This document shows, in pieces, positions 33,845 through 43,234 of a DNA stretch of 64,000 nucleotides; position 1 is the first letter of the stretch, and each line of letters begins with the position of its first letter. This DNA comes from JABDIP01 sp965212545. GTDB lineage: Bacteria > Pseudomonadota > Alphaproteobacteria > DSM-16000 > Inquilinaceae. The stretch spans positions 103,783-167,782 of the forward strand of contig CBDBVB010000029.1 of the NCBI GenBank assembly GCA_965212545.1, read 5' to 3'. Made by a program: the position numbers and the translations under genes. Below the pieces are notes generated by a model. It saw only the letters and a program-made list of their open reading frames with translations, was not told the origin of the DNA and did no database searches.

Positions 33845-34627
33845 TCAGCCGCCGATACCATAAGCCCTCGCCCAGCCCAGCCCCTCGAGGGTCGGGCCCG
33901 CAGGCCGATACTCGCAACCGATCCAGCCATCGTACCCAAGCTCGTCGAGCAGGGCGAACAGGAAGGGATAGTTGACCTCACCGATCGAGGGCTCTTGGCG
34001 GTCGGGCACGCCGGCCACCTGGATGTGGCCAACCAGATCCAACTGCTCCCGAATGGTGGAGGCCAGGTCTCCCTCGACGATCTGGCAGTGAAACAGATCG
34101 AGCTGGATGCGCAAATTACCTGCCGACACCGCCTCCAGGGTCTCCCGGGCCTGGGCCTGCCGGGTCAGATGGTAGCCGGGCATTGTGCGTGGATTGATCG
34201 GCTCGATCATGACCGTCACGCCGTGGCGCCGGGCCTCGGCCGTCGCCGCCTTGAGATTGCGAACGAATACCGCCTGCGCCGCAGCCGGCTCGACGTCGGC
34301 CGAAGGGATCCCGGCCATGGCGTGGACTCTTGGACAGTCCAGCGCGGCGGCGTAGGTCATCGCCCCCGCGACGGCCGCCTCGAAATCCGCCTCTCGTCCC
34401 GGAAGTGCCGCCAAGCCGCGCTCACCGGCGTTCCAATCGCCCGGCGGCAGGTTGAAGAGCACCTGCTCGAGGCCGGCTTCGCGCAGCCACCCGGCGAGCG
34501 CCTGCGGCGGGTGGTCATAGGGGAACAGATATTCCACGCCGGCAAATCCCGCGGCCGCCGCAGCCGCGAACCGATCCCGGAACGGCAGTTCGGCGAACAT
34601 CATGCTCAGATTGGCAGCAAACCTGGG
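33845..34627 (-). CDS. Hydroxypyruvate isomerase-like TIM-barrel protein
   Basis: 260 aa from the ATG at 34627 (PRFAANLSMMFAELPF follows, as in the Hyi/OtnI family). Xylose-isomerase-like TIM barrel with GFAGVEYLFPYD, MIEPINPRTMPGYHL (metal ligand Glu), LDLFHCQI (metal ligand Asp, and His), HIQVAGVPDRQEP and WIGCEYRPAG. Family members isomerise hydroxypyruvate or 2-oxo-tetronate sugars. The substrate here is unknown; no glyoxylate or tetronate genes are adjacent. Confidence 0.88.
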   Translation of the reverse strand, partial: PRFAANLSMMFAELPFRDRFAAAAAAGFAGVEYLFPYDHPPQALAGWLREAGLEQVLFNLPPGDWNAGERGLAALPGREADFEAAVAGAMTYAAALDCPRVHAMAGIPSADVEPAAAQAVFVRNLKAATAEARRHGVTVMIEPINPRTMPGYHLTRQAQARETLEAVSAGNLRIQLDLFHCQIVEGDLASTIREQLDLVGHIQVAGVPDRQEPSIGEVNYPFLFALLDELGYDGWIGCEYRPAGPTLEGLGWARAYGIGG

Positions 34628-34666
34628 CATCTCAGGCCAAGATGCCGGACATGCCCACACCCGACA

Positions 34667-34972
34667 TCACGGAGCAACGTTCTCGGTCAGGTCAAATTCG
34701 TCCAGCGCGAACGACCGAACCATGGCGCCGGTCGCCTCCTTGAACGCCAGATAGTGCGGCATGGTCTTGTGCGCCGCGAACGCGGCCTGGTCATCGTAGA
34801 TCTCATACAGCACGATTTCGTCCCCGCCGGCCCGAGGCCCGAGGACGTCGAAACGCCGGCAACCCGGCTCGTCACGGACCGAGGCGCGGGCATTCTCAAG
34901 GACCAGGGCCTCGAAGTCCGGGCGCGTGCCCGGCTCCAGGACAAATCGCACGAGCACGACAAATCCGTCCAC
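34667..34972 (-). CDS. Antibiotic biosynthesis monooxygenase-domain protein
   Basis: 101 aa, starting with a GTG at 34972. Dimeric ferredoxin-like ABM fold of the YgiN type: FVVLVRFVLEPGTRPDFEALV, SVRDEPGCRRFDVL, EIVLYEIYDDQAAFAAHK and HYLAFKE. Members are small cofactor-free quinol monooxygenases. It is upstream of the isomerase-like gene by 39 bases on the same strand, so probably cotranscribed with it and with the SDR-like gene. Confidence 0.87.
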   Translation of the reverse strand: MDGFVVLVRFVLEPGTRPDFEALVLENARASVRDEPGCRRFDVLGPRAGGDEIVLYEIYDDQAAFAAHKTMPHYLAFKEATGAMVRSFALDEFDLTENVAP

Positions 34973-35122
34973 AACACCCGCCCCCCGACAAGGATCATTC
35001 CTCTAACGGCCCACCGGTATCAATCGTCGTTGCGACCTGAGGACCAGATTCAGTCTTAGCCCATTGGGGCCAGGCCTTCCAGCCTTGCGGGCCCGGTGCC
35101 GAGCGATACGGTGTTGTGAAAT

Positions 35123-36223
35123 CTAGTCGCCGACGGTGATGACGTGGCGGATTTCGTCGCCCTGGAAGCCGATCGCCATCGGACGGATCGTCTCCGGCAG
35201 CAAGGCCACGTCATAGAGCTCCGAGACGAGGCCCTCGATCACCAGGGAATGGGCGATTTCGCCCGATTGCAGGTCGACGACATGGACGGCGCATTCGGCA
35301 TCGGTCTTCTTGCGGGCCAACGTCTCGTCCAGCGGCAGCCCTTCGAATGAACTGCTTTGGCGCGGCTTGGAGGTGCCCATGACGGCGAAATCTCCGGCGA
35401 AGTCCAGGCCTCTCAGAAATCCGGGGCAGAAACATACCGGCTCGAAGCCGCCCTCCTTGAGGTTGGCCTGCCCGAACCGGCCAGTGCCCGAATCGTGTAG
35501 CCAGAGCCGATCGTCATGCCAGCGCGGCGAATGGGGCATCGAGAGTCCCCGGATGACGGTCTCATCGTCTTCGATGCTGACGACACAGCCTCCATCGACG
35601 CGATGGTCCCTCCAGCCTTCCTTGCTGTCCGTCTCGGCGACCGCAGTCATGAAGGCCGGCAAGCCGTCGCGCATGGCGAGGCCATTGAGGTGGCAGCGAT
35701 CCTCCGGGGCCAACGCCGACACGAAGGGCGGCTTCCAGATCGGCACGAAACTGTGCAAGTCGCTGGTCGTCGCCAAACATCCGAACAGCGTGTTGACGAA
35801 CAGCACCTTACCGGTCTTGTCCACGGCAATGTCATGCGCATCCAGGCCACCGGTCACATATCCGACCTGTGGCAGATAGATGCGATCGTATCCGTTGCTT
35901 TCCTGTCCCGGCTGCAATGCGTCTTCAAAGCGCCAGATCTGGTAGAGCGTGGCGATATGGAAGCCGGACCCGTTGACGGCCATGCCCATGCAGCGGTCGA
36001 GGGTGCGTTCGAAGATCGACAGCCGGCCGTCCGGCTGGGTACCGACCATGAAAAGCTTGCCCACGTGATAAGTCGTGAAGGCCAGGCTCAGCCGGCGCTC
36101 TTGCAGCCATTCTGCCAGTCCGGATGTCGGTTCCAGCTTGAGCACCGGTGCCGCCGGTTCGGCGGGATCACCCTTGCTCTTAGCCTTTTTCTTCGTCGCG
36201 GCGGATTTGCTGGAACTGGTCAT
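35123..36223 (-). CDS. TIGR03032-family beta-propeller-like protein
   Basis: 366 aa from the ATG at 36223 (a TTG at 36241 is possible). The N-terminus is Lys/Ser-rich (AATKKKAKSKGD) and without a signal. Typical family stretches follow: FTTYHVGKLFMVG, GFHIATLYQIWRF, DAHDIAVDKTGKVLFVNTLF, HLNGLAM and SMPHSPRWHDDRLWLHDSG. The family is of unknown function; the repeats suggest a beta-propeller. It is the gene after the giant adhesin on the same strand with 230 bases between; functional connection is unproven. Confidence 0.85.
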   Translation of the reverse strand: MTSSSKSAATKKKAKSKGDPAEPAAPVLKLEPTSGLAEWLQERRLSLAFTTYHVGKLFMVGTQPDGRLSIFERTLDRCMGMAVNGSGFHIATLYQIWRFEDALQPGQESNGYDRIYLPQVGYVTGGLDAHDIAVDKTGKVLFVNTLFGCLATTSDLHSFVPIWKPPFVSALAPEDRCHLNGLAMRDGLPAFMTAVAETDSKEGWRDHRVDGGCVVSIEDDETVIRGLSMPHSPRWHDDRLWLHDSGTGRFGQANLKEGGFEPVCFCPGFLRGLDFAGDFAVMGTSKPRQSSSFEGLPLDETLARKKTDAECAVHVVDLQSGEIAHSLVIEGLVSELYDVALLPETIRPMAIGFQGDEIRHVITVGD

Positions 36224-36451
36224 GATGGGGCAAGGATCCAACGGTGATTGGCAGAGCGATCGGCACCTCGGGGCGGCGATCCACCGTCAATTCAAGCACC
36301 GGTTCGGTAAAGCCTCGGTAAAGCTGCTCCACGAGGGCCGATTTCCGCGCCTGACCGGCGCACAAACGGAAACCGGCCGCCCGTCGGGTGTCTCGCGACA
36401 CTCGGCGGACGGCCGGTCCGACTTCGGGTTATCGGGACCGGTGAACTCGCC

Positions 36452-39400
36452 CTAGACGATCACCCCGGCATTGTCGATGTCGGCGTCGACCATGAGCGTG
36501 GCTTGACCCGAGGTGTAGACATCGAACGTCACGGTGCCTTCGACCACCTGGCCGACTTCCTGCGTCCACAACTCCGTGGTGTTGATTGCGTCGCCCGCAT
36601 CGCCCAACACCCTCAACACGTTGCTCGAGTCCGAGGCATCCAGCACGTCCATCACGCTAAGAGTCAGCGTGTTGTCGCCGGTACCGGCGATGTCGACCGT
36701 CTCGATTCCGGAGATCGGCAGACCGCCCAGATCGATGGCAAGGCTGGCGCCGTCGATCTGCAGGGTGTCCTCGCCGGTCCCGCCGTCGATGCGCTGCGGC
36801 GCCAGGTCGGAGATCGCCAGGGTGTCGTTCCCCTCGCCGCCGTACAGCACATCCATGCCGCCAGCGCCGGTCAGGAAGTCGTCGCCCTGACCGCCGATCA
36901 TCACATTGGCCCCGATATCGCCGGTCAACGTATCGGCCGCAGCGGTGCCCTGATGGGTCACGTTGCCCTGGAAGTCCTGGCCATAGAGCACGTAGCTCGC
37001 GCCGGAGTCGTTGTTTCCAAGGGAATCGACCTTCGGCGAGCCGATGATCAGATCATCGTAGCCGTCGCCGTTGATATCGCCGGCAGAGCTCACCGAGTTG
37101 CCCAGGTTGTCATTGTCTTCCTGGGGCCCGTTGACGATGAAGCCGTTACGGCCATCCAACTGGCTGAGGTCCAGAGTGTCGCCGAAGCCGGCGGCCGTGC
37201 CGAAGACGACGAAGGTCTCGCCACCTTCGATGATGTCGTACCCATAATATGAGTCGAAGAAGTTCGACTTCGGCGCGCCGACCAGGATGTCGTCGAACCC
37301 ATCACCGTTGATATCGCCGGCCGATGCGACCGAGTATCCGGCCTGGCCGCCGTCGGAGGCTCCGACGATCCGGAAACCGTTGGTGCCGTCGAGGCTGTCG
37401 AGATCCATGCTGGCGCCGAGGCCACCATCCTGGCCGAACACCACATAGGCACCGCCCAGATCGTAATCGCTCTTCGGAGCGCCGATCAGCAGATCGTCGA
37501 TACCGTCGCCGTTGACGTCACCCGCCGAGCTGACCGCACGACCAGCCTGTGCGCCGGCCTCGGTGCCGTTGATCACGAAACCGTTGGTGCCGTCAAGCGT
37601 CGAAACATTGACGTCCGCCGGCTGCACGCCCTCGCCGCCATAGACCACGTAGATCTCGCCGGCATCGTTGGCGCCGTTCGGATCGGCAAGGAAGCCGCCG
37701 ACCACAACGTCGTCATAGCCGTCATTGTTCAGATCGCCAGCCGAAACGGCCAAGCCCGAATTGTCGCTGGCGTCGGCGCCGGAAATGGCGAACCCGTTCG
37801 TTCCATCGAGGGACGACACGTCCAGCGTGGCGCCAAAGCCGCCAGCCTGCCCGAATACGACGTAGCTCTCGCCGGCGTTGGCGACGCCACCCGGATCGCC
37901 ACCCTGGGATCCGATGATGATGTCGTCGATGCCATCGCCGTTGAAATCGCCCGCCGAGCTGACGGTGATGTCGGAGAACTCGGCATCGATGCCGGTGATC
38001 TTGAAGCCTTCGACGCCGGTCCCGAGTTCCAGGCTGCCCAGGTCGAACGTCGCGCCGAACCCGGCATCGCTGCCGAAGACGACGTAGCTCGACCCGTCGT
38101 TGTTATAACCGCGGGCACCGATGACGACATCGTCGAAGCCGTCGCCATTGACGTCGCCGGCCGAGGCGACCGAGAGCCCGGAGAACTCGCCCGAGGTCGC
38201 GCCTTCGAGAGCGAAACCGTTGGTTCCGTCCAGCGTCGAGAGGTTCAGGCTGGAGCCAAAGCCGCTGCCGTTACCGAACACCACATAGCTGGTGCCGGCA
38301 TTGGCGACGCCGTTCGGATCAGACTGGTGGGCACCGATGATGAAGTCATCGAAGCCATCGCCATTGACGTCGCCCGCCCCGCTGACCGAGTGACCAGAAA
38401 GGTCCTGCAGAGCGACACCGTTGATGGTGAAGCCGTTGGGGCCATTCAGGTCGGAGATCGCGATATCGTTGTCGGCGGCCACGAAAGTGATGCTGGCAGT
38501 GCTCGTCGCACCACTTGCATCTTCGATCGTGTAGCTGATCGTATCGGTCAGCACCTGGCCCATCACCAAGTCGGCCGACGCTTCGGACGGCAGGTACTCC
38601 AAGCTGAAGTCGTCGTACATGAAGACTTCGGCGCCGCTGGCCAGCGTGAAGAACATCTCACCGAACTCGTTGAACACGATCGGCTGGCCATCTATCGACG
38701 TCAGCGTCAGCGTATCGCCGGCATCCGGATCGATATCGTTGCCCAGCATCGACGGGAAGTCGATCATCGAGGGGTCGATGTTGTCGACCACGAAGAGATC
38801 GTCGACCGCCGTCGGCCCATCATTCGCGCCAGTCAGTGACACGGTGACGGTGGCCGTTGACGAACCGCCATTGCCGTCATCCGCCGTGTAGGTGAAGCTG
38901 TCGGTTCCGGGCTGGCCGTCTGCCAGGCCGTCGAACGCACCGTTCGGATCGTAGTCGTAGCTGCCATCCGCGTTCAGGGTCAGCAGCGCGCCTGACGTCA
39001 GCGTAATCTGCACGCCGACATTGGCGGCCGAACCCTCAACGGCGCCGACCGCCAGCGGGTCGCCATCCGGATCGCTGTCGTTGGACAGCACGCCGCTGAC
39101 CGCGTTCACGGAGAGGAGGTCGTCCTCGCCGGTCGAAGCCGTGTCGTCGACGGCCGCCGGGCTTGAGTTCACGCCGAAGATGTTCACCGTCACCGTCGCG
39201 GTGTCGGTGGCACCCTGGCTGTCGGTCACCGTATAGGTGAAGGTGTCGGTATCGAACTGGCCGCCCAGCGGATCGAACGCCCCGTTCGGGTCGTAGCTGT
39301 AGCTGCCGTCGGCATTCAGCGTCAGCAGTGCGCCGGAGGCCAGCGTGACCTGGGTGCCGATATTGGCCGACAGACCCTCGACCGCCGAGATGCTGAAGCT

Positions 39401-41176
39401 ATCGCCAAGGTCAATGTCGCTGTCATTGGCAAGCACGCCGTTGGCCGGAACTGTCAGCACAGCGTTCTCATCGACGGTGCCGGTGTCATCGCCCGCCACC
39501 GGCGCGTCATTGGCGCCGTTGATGGTGATGGTCACCGTTGCGGTGTCGGTCCCGCCATTGCCGTCATCCACCGTGTAAGTGAAGGACTCGGTGGCTGTCG
39601 ATCCGACCGCCAGGCTTTCGAACGCGCCGTTGGTGTCGTAGCTGTAGCTGCCATCGAGGTTCACCATCAGCAGCGCACCGGACAACAGGGTGATCTGCGA
39701 CCCCACATTGGCGGCAGAACCATTGACCTCGGTGACCGTCAGTGGGTCGCTATCCGGGTCGCTGTCGTTCGACAGCACACCGTCGGCCGCCACCACAAGA
39801 GTGCCGTCCTCGCCAACTGCCCCGGCGTCGTCGCCGGCGGTCGGGCCGTCATTGGCGCCGTTGATGGTCACCGTCACGGTCGCCGTGTCGGTGCCGCCAT
39901 TGCCGTCGTCCGCCGTGTAGGTGAACGTATCGGTGGTGCTCTCGCCGACCGCCAGGCCGTTGAAGGCGCCGTTGGTGTCGTAGCTGTAGCTGCCATCGGC
40001 GTTCATGGTGACGATCGCGCCGGAGGCCAGCGTCACAGCCGCCCCGACATTCGCCGCCGCGCCCTCGACCGCGCTGACATTCAGCACATCGGTCGCATCC
40101 GGGTCGCTGTCGTTCGACAGCACGCCGTCGGCCGCCACCACAAGGGTGCCGTCCTCGGCCACCGAACCAGCGTCGTCACCGGCGGTCGGGCCGTCATTGG
40201 CGCCGTTGATGGTCACCGTCACGGTCGCCGTGTCGGTACCGCCATTGCCGTCGTCCGCCGTGTAGGTGAACGTATCGGTGGTGCTCTCGCCGACCGCCAG
40301 GCCGTTGAAGGCGCCGTTGGTGTCGTAGCTGTAGCTGCCATCGGCGTTCATGGTGACGATCGCGCCGGAGGCCAGCGTCACAGCCGCCCCGACATTCGCC
40401 GCCGCGCCCTCGACCGCGCTGACATTCAGCACATCGGTCGCATCCGGGTCGCTGTCGTTCGACAGCACACCGTCGGCCGCCACCACAAGGGTGCCGTCCT
40501 CGGCCACCGAACCGGCGTCGTCGCCGGCGGTCGGGCCGTCATTGGCGCCGTTGATGGTCACCGTCACGGTCGCCGTGTCGGTGCCGCCATTGCCGTCGTC
40601 CGCCGTGTAGGTGAACGTATCGGTGGTGCTCTCGCCGACCGCCAGGCCGTTGAAGGCGCCGTTGGTGTCGTAGCTGTAGCTGCCATCGGCGTTCATGGTG
40701 ACGATCGCGCCGGAGGCCAGCGTCACCGCCGCCCCGACATTCGCCGCCGCACCCTCGACCGCGCTGACACTCAGCACATCGGTCGCATCCGGGTCGCTGT
40801 CGTTCGACAGCACACCGTCGGCCGCCACCACAAGGGTGCCGTCCTCGCCGACCGAACCGGCGTCGTCGCCGGCCGTCGGGCCGTCATTGGCGCCGTTGAT
40901 GGTCACCGTCACGGTCGCCGTGTCGGTGCCGCCATTGCCGTCGTCCGCCGTGTAGGTGAACGTATCGGTGGTGCTCTCGCCGACCGCCAGGCCGTTGAAG
41001 GCGCCGTTGGTGTCGTAGCTGTAGCTGCCATCGGCGTTCATGGTGACGATCGCGCCGGAGGCCAGCGTCACAGCCGCCCCGACATTCGCCGCCGCGCCCT
41101 CGACCGCGCTGACATTCAGCACATCGGTCGCATCCGGGTCGCTGTCGTTCGACAGCACGCCGTCGGCCGCCACCAC
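36452..41176 (-). CDS. Giant RTX adhesin, C-terminal fragment (VCBS repeats, FG-GAP propeller, RTX end)
   Basis: 1,574 codons from an internal Met; not an independent gene. It continues the protein that starts at 47178. Order of domains: about seven VCBS/cadherin-like repeats of ~115 aa (to ~38820), one ~100-aa module, seven FG-GAP repeats of integrin-alpha type (about 38460-36960; each has GDVNGDGFDD or a close form and ends YVVFG), then a short RTX block (GGQGDDFLTGAGGMD, GGTGEDTLQIDG) and the last 60 residues ending FDVYTSGQATLMVDADID. That end is typical of type I secretion substrates. The seven FG-GAP repeats would close one beta-propeller. Confidence 0.88.
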   Translation of the reverse strand: MVAADGVLSNDSDPDATDVLNVSAVEGAAANVGAAVTLASGAIVTMNADGSYSYDTNGAFNGLAVGESTTDTFTYTADDGNGGTDTATVTVTINGANDGPTAGDDAGSVGEDGTLVVAADGVLSNDSDPDATDVLSVSAVEGAAANVGAAVTLASGAIVTMNADGSYSYDTNGAFNGLAVGESTTDTFTYTADDGNGGTDTATVTVTINGANDGPTAGDDAGSVAEDGTLVVAADGVLSNDSDPDATDVLNVSAVEGAAANVGAAVTLASGAIVTMNADGSYSYDTNGAFNGLAVGESTTDTFTYTADDGNGGTDTATVTVTINGANDGPTAGDDAGSVAEDGTLVVAADGVLSNDSDPDATDVLNVSAVEGAAANVGAAVTLASGAIVTMNADGSYSYDTNGAFNGLAVGESTTDTFTYTADDGNGGTDTATVTVTINGANDGPTAGDDAGAVGEDGTLVVAADGVLSNDSDPDSDPLTVTEVNGSAANVGSQITLLSGALLMVNLDGSYSYDTNGAFESLAVGSTATESFTYTVDDGNGGTDTATVTITINGANDAPVAGDDTGTVDENAVLTVPANGVLANDSDIDLGDSFSISAVEGLSANIGTQVTLASGALLTLNADGSYSYDPNGAFDPLGGQFDTDTFTYTVTDSQGATDTATVTVNIFGVNSSPAAVDDTASTGEDDLLSVNAVSGVLSNDSDPDGDPLAVGAVEGSAANVGVQITLTSGALLTLNADGSYDYDPNGAFDGLADGQPGTDSFTYTADDGNGGSSTATVTVSLTGANDGPTAVDDLFVVDNIDPSMIDFPSMLGNDIDPDAGDTLTLTSIDGQPIVFNEFGEMFFTLASGAEVFMYDDFSLEYLPSEASADLVMGQVLTDTISYTIEDASGATSTASITFVAADNDIAISDLNGPNGFTINGVALQDLSGHSVSGAGDVNGDGFDDFIIGAHQSDPNGVANAGTSYVVFGNGSGFGSSLNLSTLDGTNGFALEGATSGEFSGLSVASAGDVNGDGFDDVVIGARGYNNDGSSYVVFGSDAGFGATFDLGSLELGTGVEGFKITGIDAEFSDITVSSAGDFNGDGIDDIIIGSQGGDPGGVANAGESYVVFGQAGGFGATLDVSSLDGTNGFAISGADASDNSGLAVSAGDLNNDGYDDVVVGGFLADPNGANDAGEIYVVYGGEGVQPADVNVSTLDGTNGFVINGTEAGAQAGRAVSSAGDVNGDGIDDLLIGAPKSDYDLGGAYVVFGQDGGLGASMDLDSLDGTNGFRIVGASDGGQAGYSVASAGDINGDGFDDILVGAPKSNFFDSYYGYDIIEGGETFVVFGTAAGFGDTLDLSQLDGRNGFIVNGPQEDNDNLGNSVSSAGDINGDGYDDLIIGSPKVDSLGNNDSGASYVLYGQDFQGNVTHQGTAAADTLTGDIGANVMIGGQGDDFLTGAGGMDVLYGGEGNDTLAISDLAPQRIDGGTGEDTLQIDGASLAIDLGGLPISGIETVDIAGTGDNTLTLSVMDVLDASDSSNVLRVLGDAGDAINTTELWTQEVGQVVEGTVTFDVYTSGQATLMVDADIDNAGVIV

Positions 41177-41820
41177 AAGGGTGCCGTCCTCGTAGCTGTA
41201 GCCACCGAACCGGCGTCGTCGCCGGCCGTCGGGCCGTCATTGGCGCCGTTGATGGTCACCGTCACGGTCGCCGTGTCGGTGCCGCCATTGCCGTCGTCCG
41301 CCGTGTAGGTAAACGTATCGGTGGTGCTCTCGCCGACCGCCAGGCCGTTGAAGGCGCCGTTGGTGTCGTAGCTGTAGCTGCCATCGGCGTTCATGGTGAC
41401 GATCGCGCCGGAGGCCAGCGTCACAGCCGCCCCGACATTCGCCGCCGCGCCCTCGACCGCGCTGACATTCAGCACATCGGTCGCATCCGGGTCGCTGTCG
41501 TTCGACAGCACACCGTCGGCCGCCACCACAAGGGTGCCGTCCTCGGCCACCGAACCGGCGTCGTCGCCGGCGGTCGGGCCGTCATTGGCGCCGTTGATGG
41601 TCACCGTCACGGTCGCCGTGTCGGTGCCGCCATTGCCGTCGTCCGCCGTGTAGGTGAACGTATCGGTGGTGCTCTCGCCGGCCGCCAGGCCGTTGAAGGC
41701 GCCGTTGGTGTCGTAGCTGTAGCTGCCATCGGCGTTCATGGTGACGATCGCGCCGGAGGCCAGCGTCACCGCCGCCCCGACATTCGCCGCCGCACCCTCG
41801 ACCGCGCTGACACTCAGCAC
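41116..41820 (-). CDS. Giant RTX adhesin, middle fragment 3
   Basis: 234 codons, two VCBS units. The frame is lost at its downstream end by an 8-base insertion (TAGCTGTA near 41191-41199), which copies a motif found elsewhere in the same unit; after it the translation is nonsense (TATRTAPLWW). Upstream it joins fragment 2 at about 41846. A reading-frame piece, not a separate protein. Confidence 0.75.
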   Translation of the reverse strand: MLSVSAVEGAAANVGAAVTLASGAIVTMNADGSYSYDTNGAFNGLAAGESTTDTFTYTADDGNGGTDTATVTVTINGANDGPTAGDDAGSVAEDGTLVVAADGVLSNDSDPDATDVLNVSAVEGAAANVGAAVTLASGAIVTMNADGSYSYDTNGAFNGLAVGESTTDTFTYTADDGNGGTDTATVTVTINGANDGPTAGDDAGSVATATRTAPLWWRPTACCRTTATRMRPMC

Positions 41821-42521
41821 ATCGGTCGCATCCGGGTCGCTGTCGTCGACAGCGACAGCACACCGTCGGCCGCCACCACAAGGGTGCCGTCCTCGCCGAC
41901 CGAACCGGCGTCGTCGCCGGCCGTCGGGCCGTCATTGGCGCCGTTGATGGTCACCGTCACGGTCGCCGTGTCGGTGCCGCCATTGCCGTCGTCCGCCGTG
42001 TAGGTGAACGTATCGGTGGTGCTCTCGCCGACCGCCAGGCCGTTGAAGGCGCCGTTGGTGTCGTAGCTGTAGCTGCCATCGGCGTTCATGGTGACGATCG
42101 CGCCGGAGGCCAGCGTCACAGCCGCCCCGACATTCGCCGCCGCGCCCTCGACCGCGCTGACATTCAGCACATCGGTCGCATCCGGGTCGCTGTCGTTCGA
42201 CAGCACGCCGTCGGCCGCCACCACAAGGGTGCCGTCCTCGGCCACCGAACCGGCGTCGTCGCCGGCCGTCGGGCCGTCATTGGCGCCGTTGATGGTCACC
42301 GTCACGGTCGCCGTGTCGGTGCCGCCATTGCCGTCGTCCGCCGTGTAGGTGAACGTATCGGTGGTGCTCTCGCCGACCGCCAGGCCGTTGAAGGCGCCGT
42401 TGGTGTCGTAGCTGTAGCTGCCATCGGCGTTCATGGTGACGATCGCGCCGGAGGCCAGCGTCGGCCACCGAACCGGCGTCGTCGCCGGCCGTCGGGCCGT
42501 CATTGGCATGGTCACCGTCAC
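41814..42521 (-). CDS. Giant RTX adhesin, middle fragment 2
   Basis: 235 codons, two VCBS units. It ends in a net +5-base change at about 41843-41866 (one T lost, six bases of CGACAG type gained), giving GVLSLSTTATRMRP instead of GVLSNDSDPDATD. Its start lies in a rearranged unit (42460-42560). Codons match the surrounding repeats; not an independent gene. Confidence 0.75.
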   Translation of the reverse strand: MTVTMPMTARRPATTPVRWPTLASGAIVTMNADGSYSYDTNGAFNGLAVGESTTDTFTYTADDGNGGTDTATVTVTINGANDGPTAGDDAGSVAEDGTLVVAADGVLSNDSDPDATDVLNVSAVEGAAANVGAAVTLASGAIVTMNADGSYSYDTNGAFNGLAVGESTTDTFTYTADDGNGGTDTATVTVTINGANDGPTAGDDAGSVGEDGTLVVAADGVLSLSTTATRMRPMC

Positions 42522-43234
42522 GGTCGCCGTGCGGTGCCGCCATTGCCGTCGTCCGCCGCGACATTCGCCGCCGCGCCCTCGACCGCGCTGACATTCAGCA
42601 CATCGGTCGCATCCGGGTCGCTGTCGTTCGACAGCACGCCGTCGGCCGCCACCACAAGGGTGCCGTCCTCGGCCACCGAACCGGCGTCGTCGCCGGCCGT
42701 CGGGCCGTCATTGGCGCCGTTGATGGTCACCGTCACGGTCGCCGTGTCGGTGCCGCCATTGCCGTCGTCCGCCGTGTAGGTGAACGTATCGGTGGTGCTC
42801 TCGCCGACCGCCAGGCCGTTGAAGGCGCCGTTGGTGTCGTAGCTGTAGCTGCCATCGGCGTTCATGGTGACGATCGCGCCGGAGGCCAGCGTCACCGCCG
42901 CCCCGACATTCGCCGCCGCACCCTCGACCGCGCTGACACTCAGCACATCGGTCGCATCCGGGTCGCTGTCGTTCGACAGCACACCGTCGGCCGCCACCAC
43001 AAGGGTGCCGTCCTCGCCGACCGAACCGGCGTCGTCGCCGGCCGTCGGGCCGTCATTGGCGCCGTTGATGGTGATGGTCAGCGTCGCGGTGTCGGTGGCG
43101 CCGAAGCTGTCGGTCGCCGTATAGGTGAACGTATCGGTGGTCGTCTCGCCAGCGCCCAGGCTGTTGAACGCACCGTTCGGATCATAGGTGTAGGTACCGT
43201 CAGCGCTCATGTTCAGCAGCGCACCGGAGGGCAA
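42518..43234 (-). CDS. Giant RTX adhesin, middle fragment 1
   Basis: 238 codons, beginning PSGALLNMSADGTYTYDPN, with two VCBS units. It connects to the N-terminal fragment through an apparent one-base deletion at about 43232-43240: the upstream frame reads VGAQIR then goes out of phase, while this frame resumes at LPSGALL. Its other end falls into a scrambled repeat unit at 42460-42560 that has 86 extra bases. Part of one large gene. Confidence 0.75.
   Translation of the reverse strand: MPSGALLNMSADGTYTYDPNGAFNSLGAGETTTDTFTYTATDSFGATDTATLTITINGANDGPTAGDDAGSVGEDGTLVVAADGVLSNDSDPDATDVLSVSAVEGAAANVGAAVTLASGAIVTMNADGSYSYDTNGAFNGLAVGESTTDTFTYTADDGNGGTDTATVTVTINGANDGPTAGDDAGSVAEDGTLVVAADGVLSNDSDPDATDVLNVSAVEGAAANVAADDGNGGTARRP

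Larger units (their letters stand above)
39830..43070 (-). repeat. Near-identical 345-bp VCBS repeats arranged as 1,035-bp triplets
   Basis: The sequence ATGGTGACGATCGCGCC recurs at 40005, 40350, 40695, 41040, 41393, 41738, 42088, 42433 and 42864: steps of 345 bp except +8, +5 and +86. Units are of two types, judged at the DNA coding VAEDG or VGEDG. Going along the protein the order is G-A-A-G-A-A-G-A-A, and the G unit's linked variants (CACCGCCGCC, GACACTCAG) recur only in it. So the array is three copies of a three-unit block. Confidence 0.88.

Noticed and set aside
39830..43070. Regularly spaced repeats as a possible CRISPR array
   Set aside because: Period is 345 bp, repeats are coding in frame and there are no short unique spacers or cas genes.
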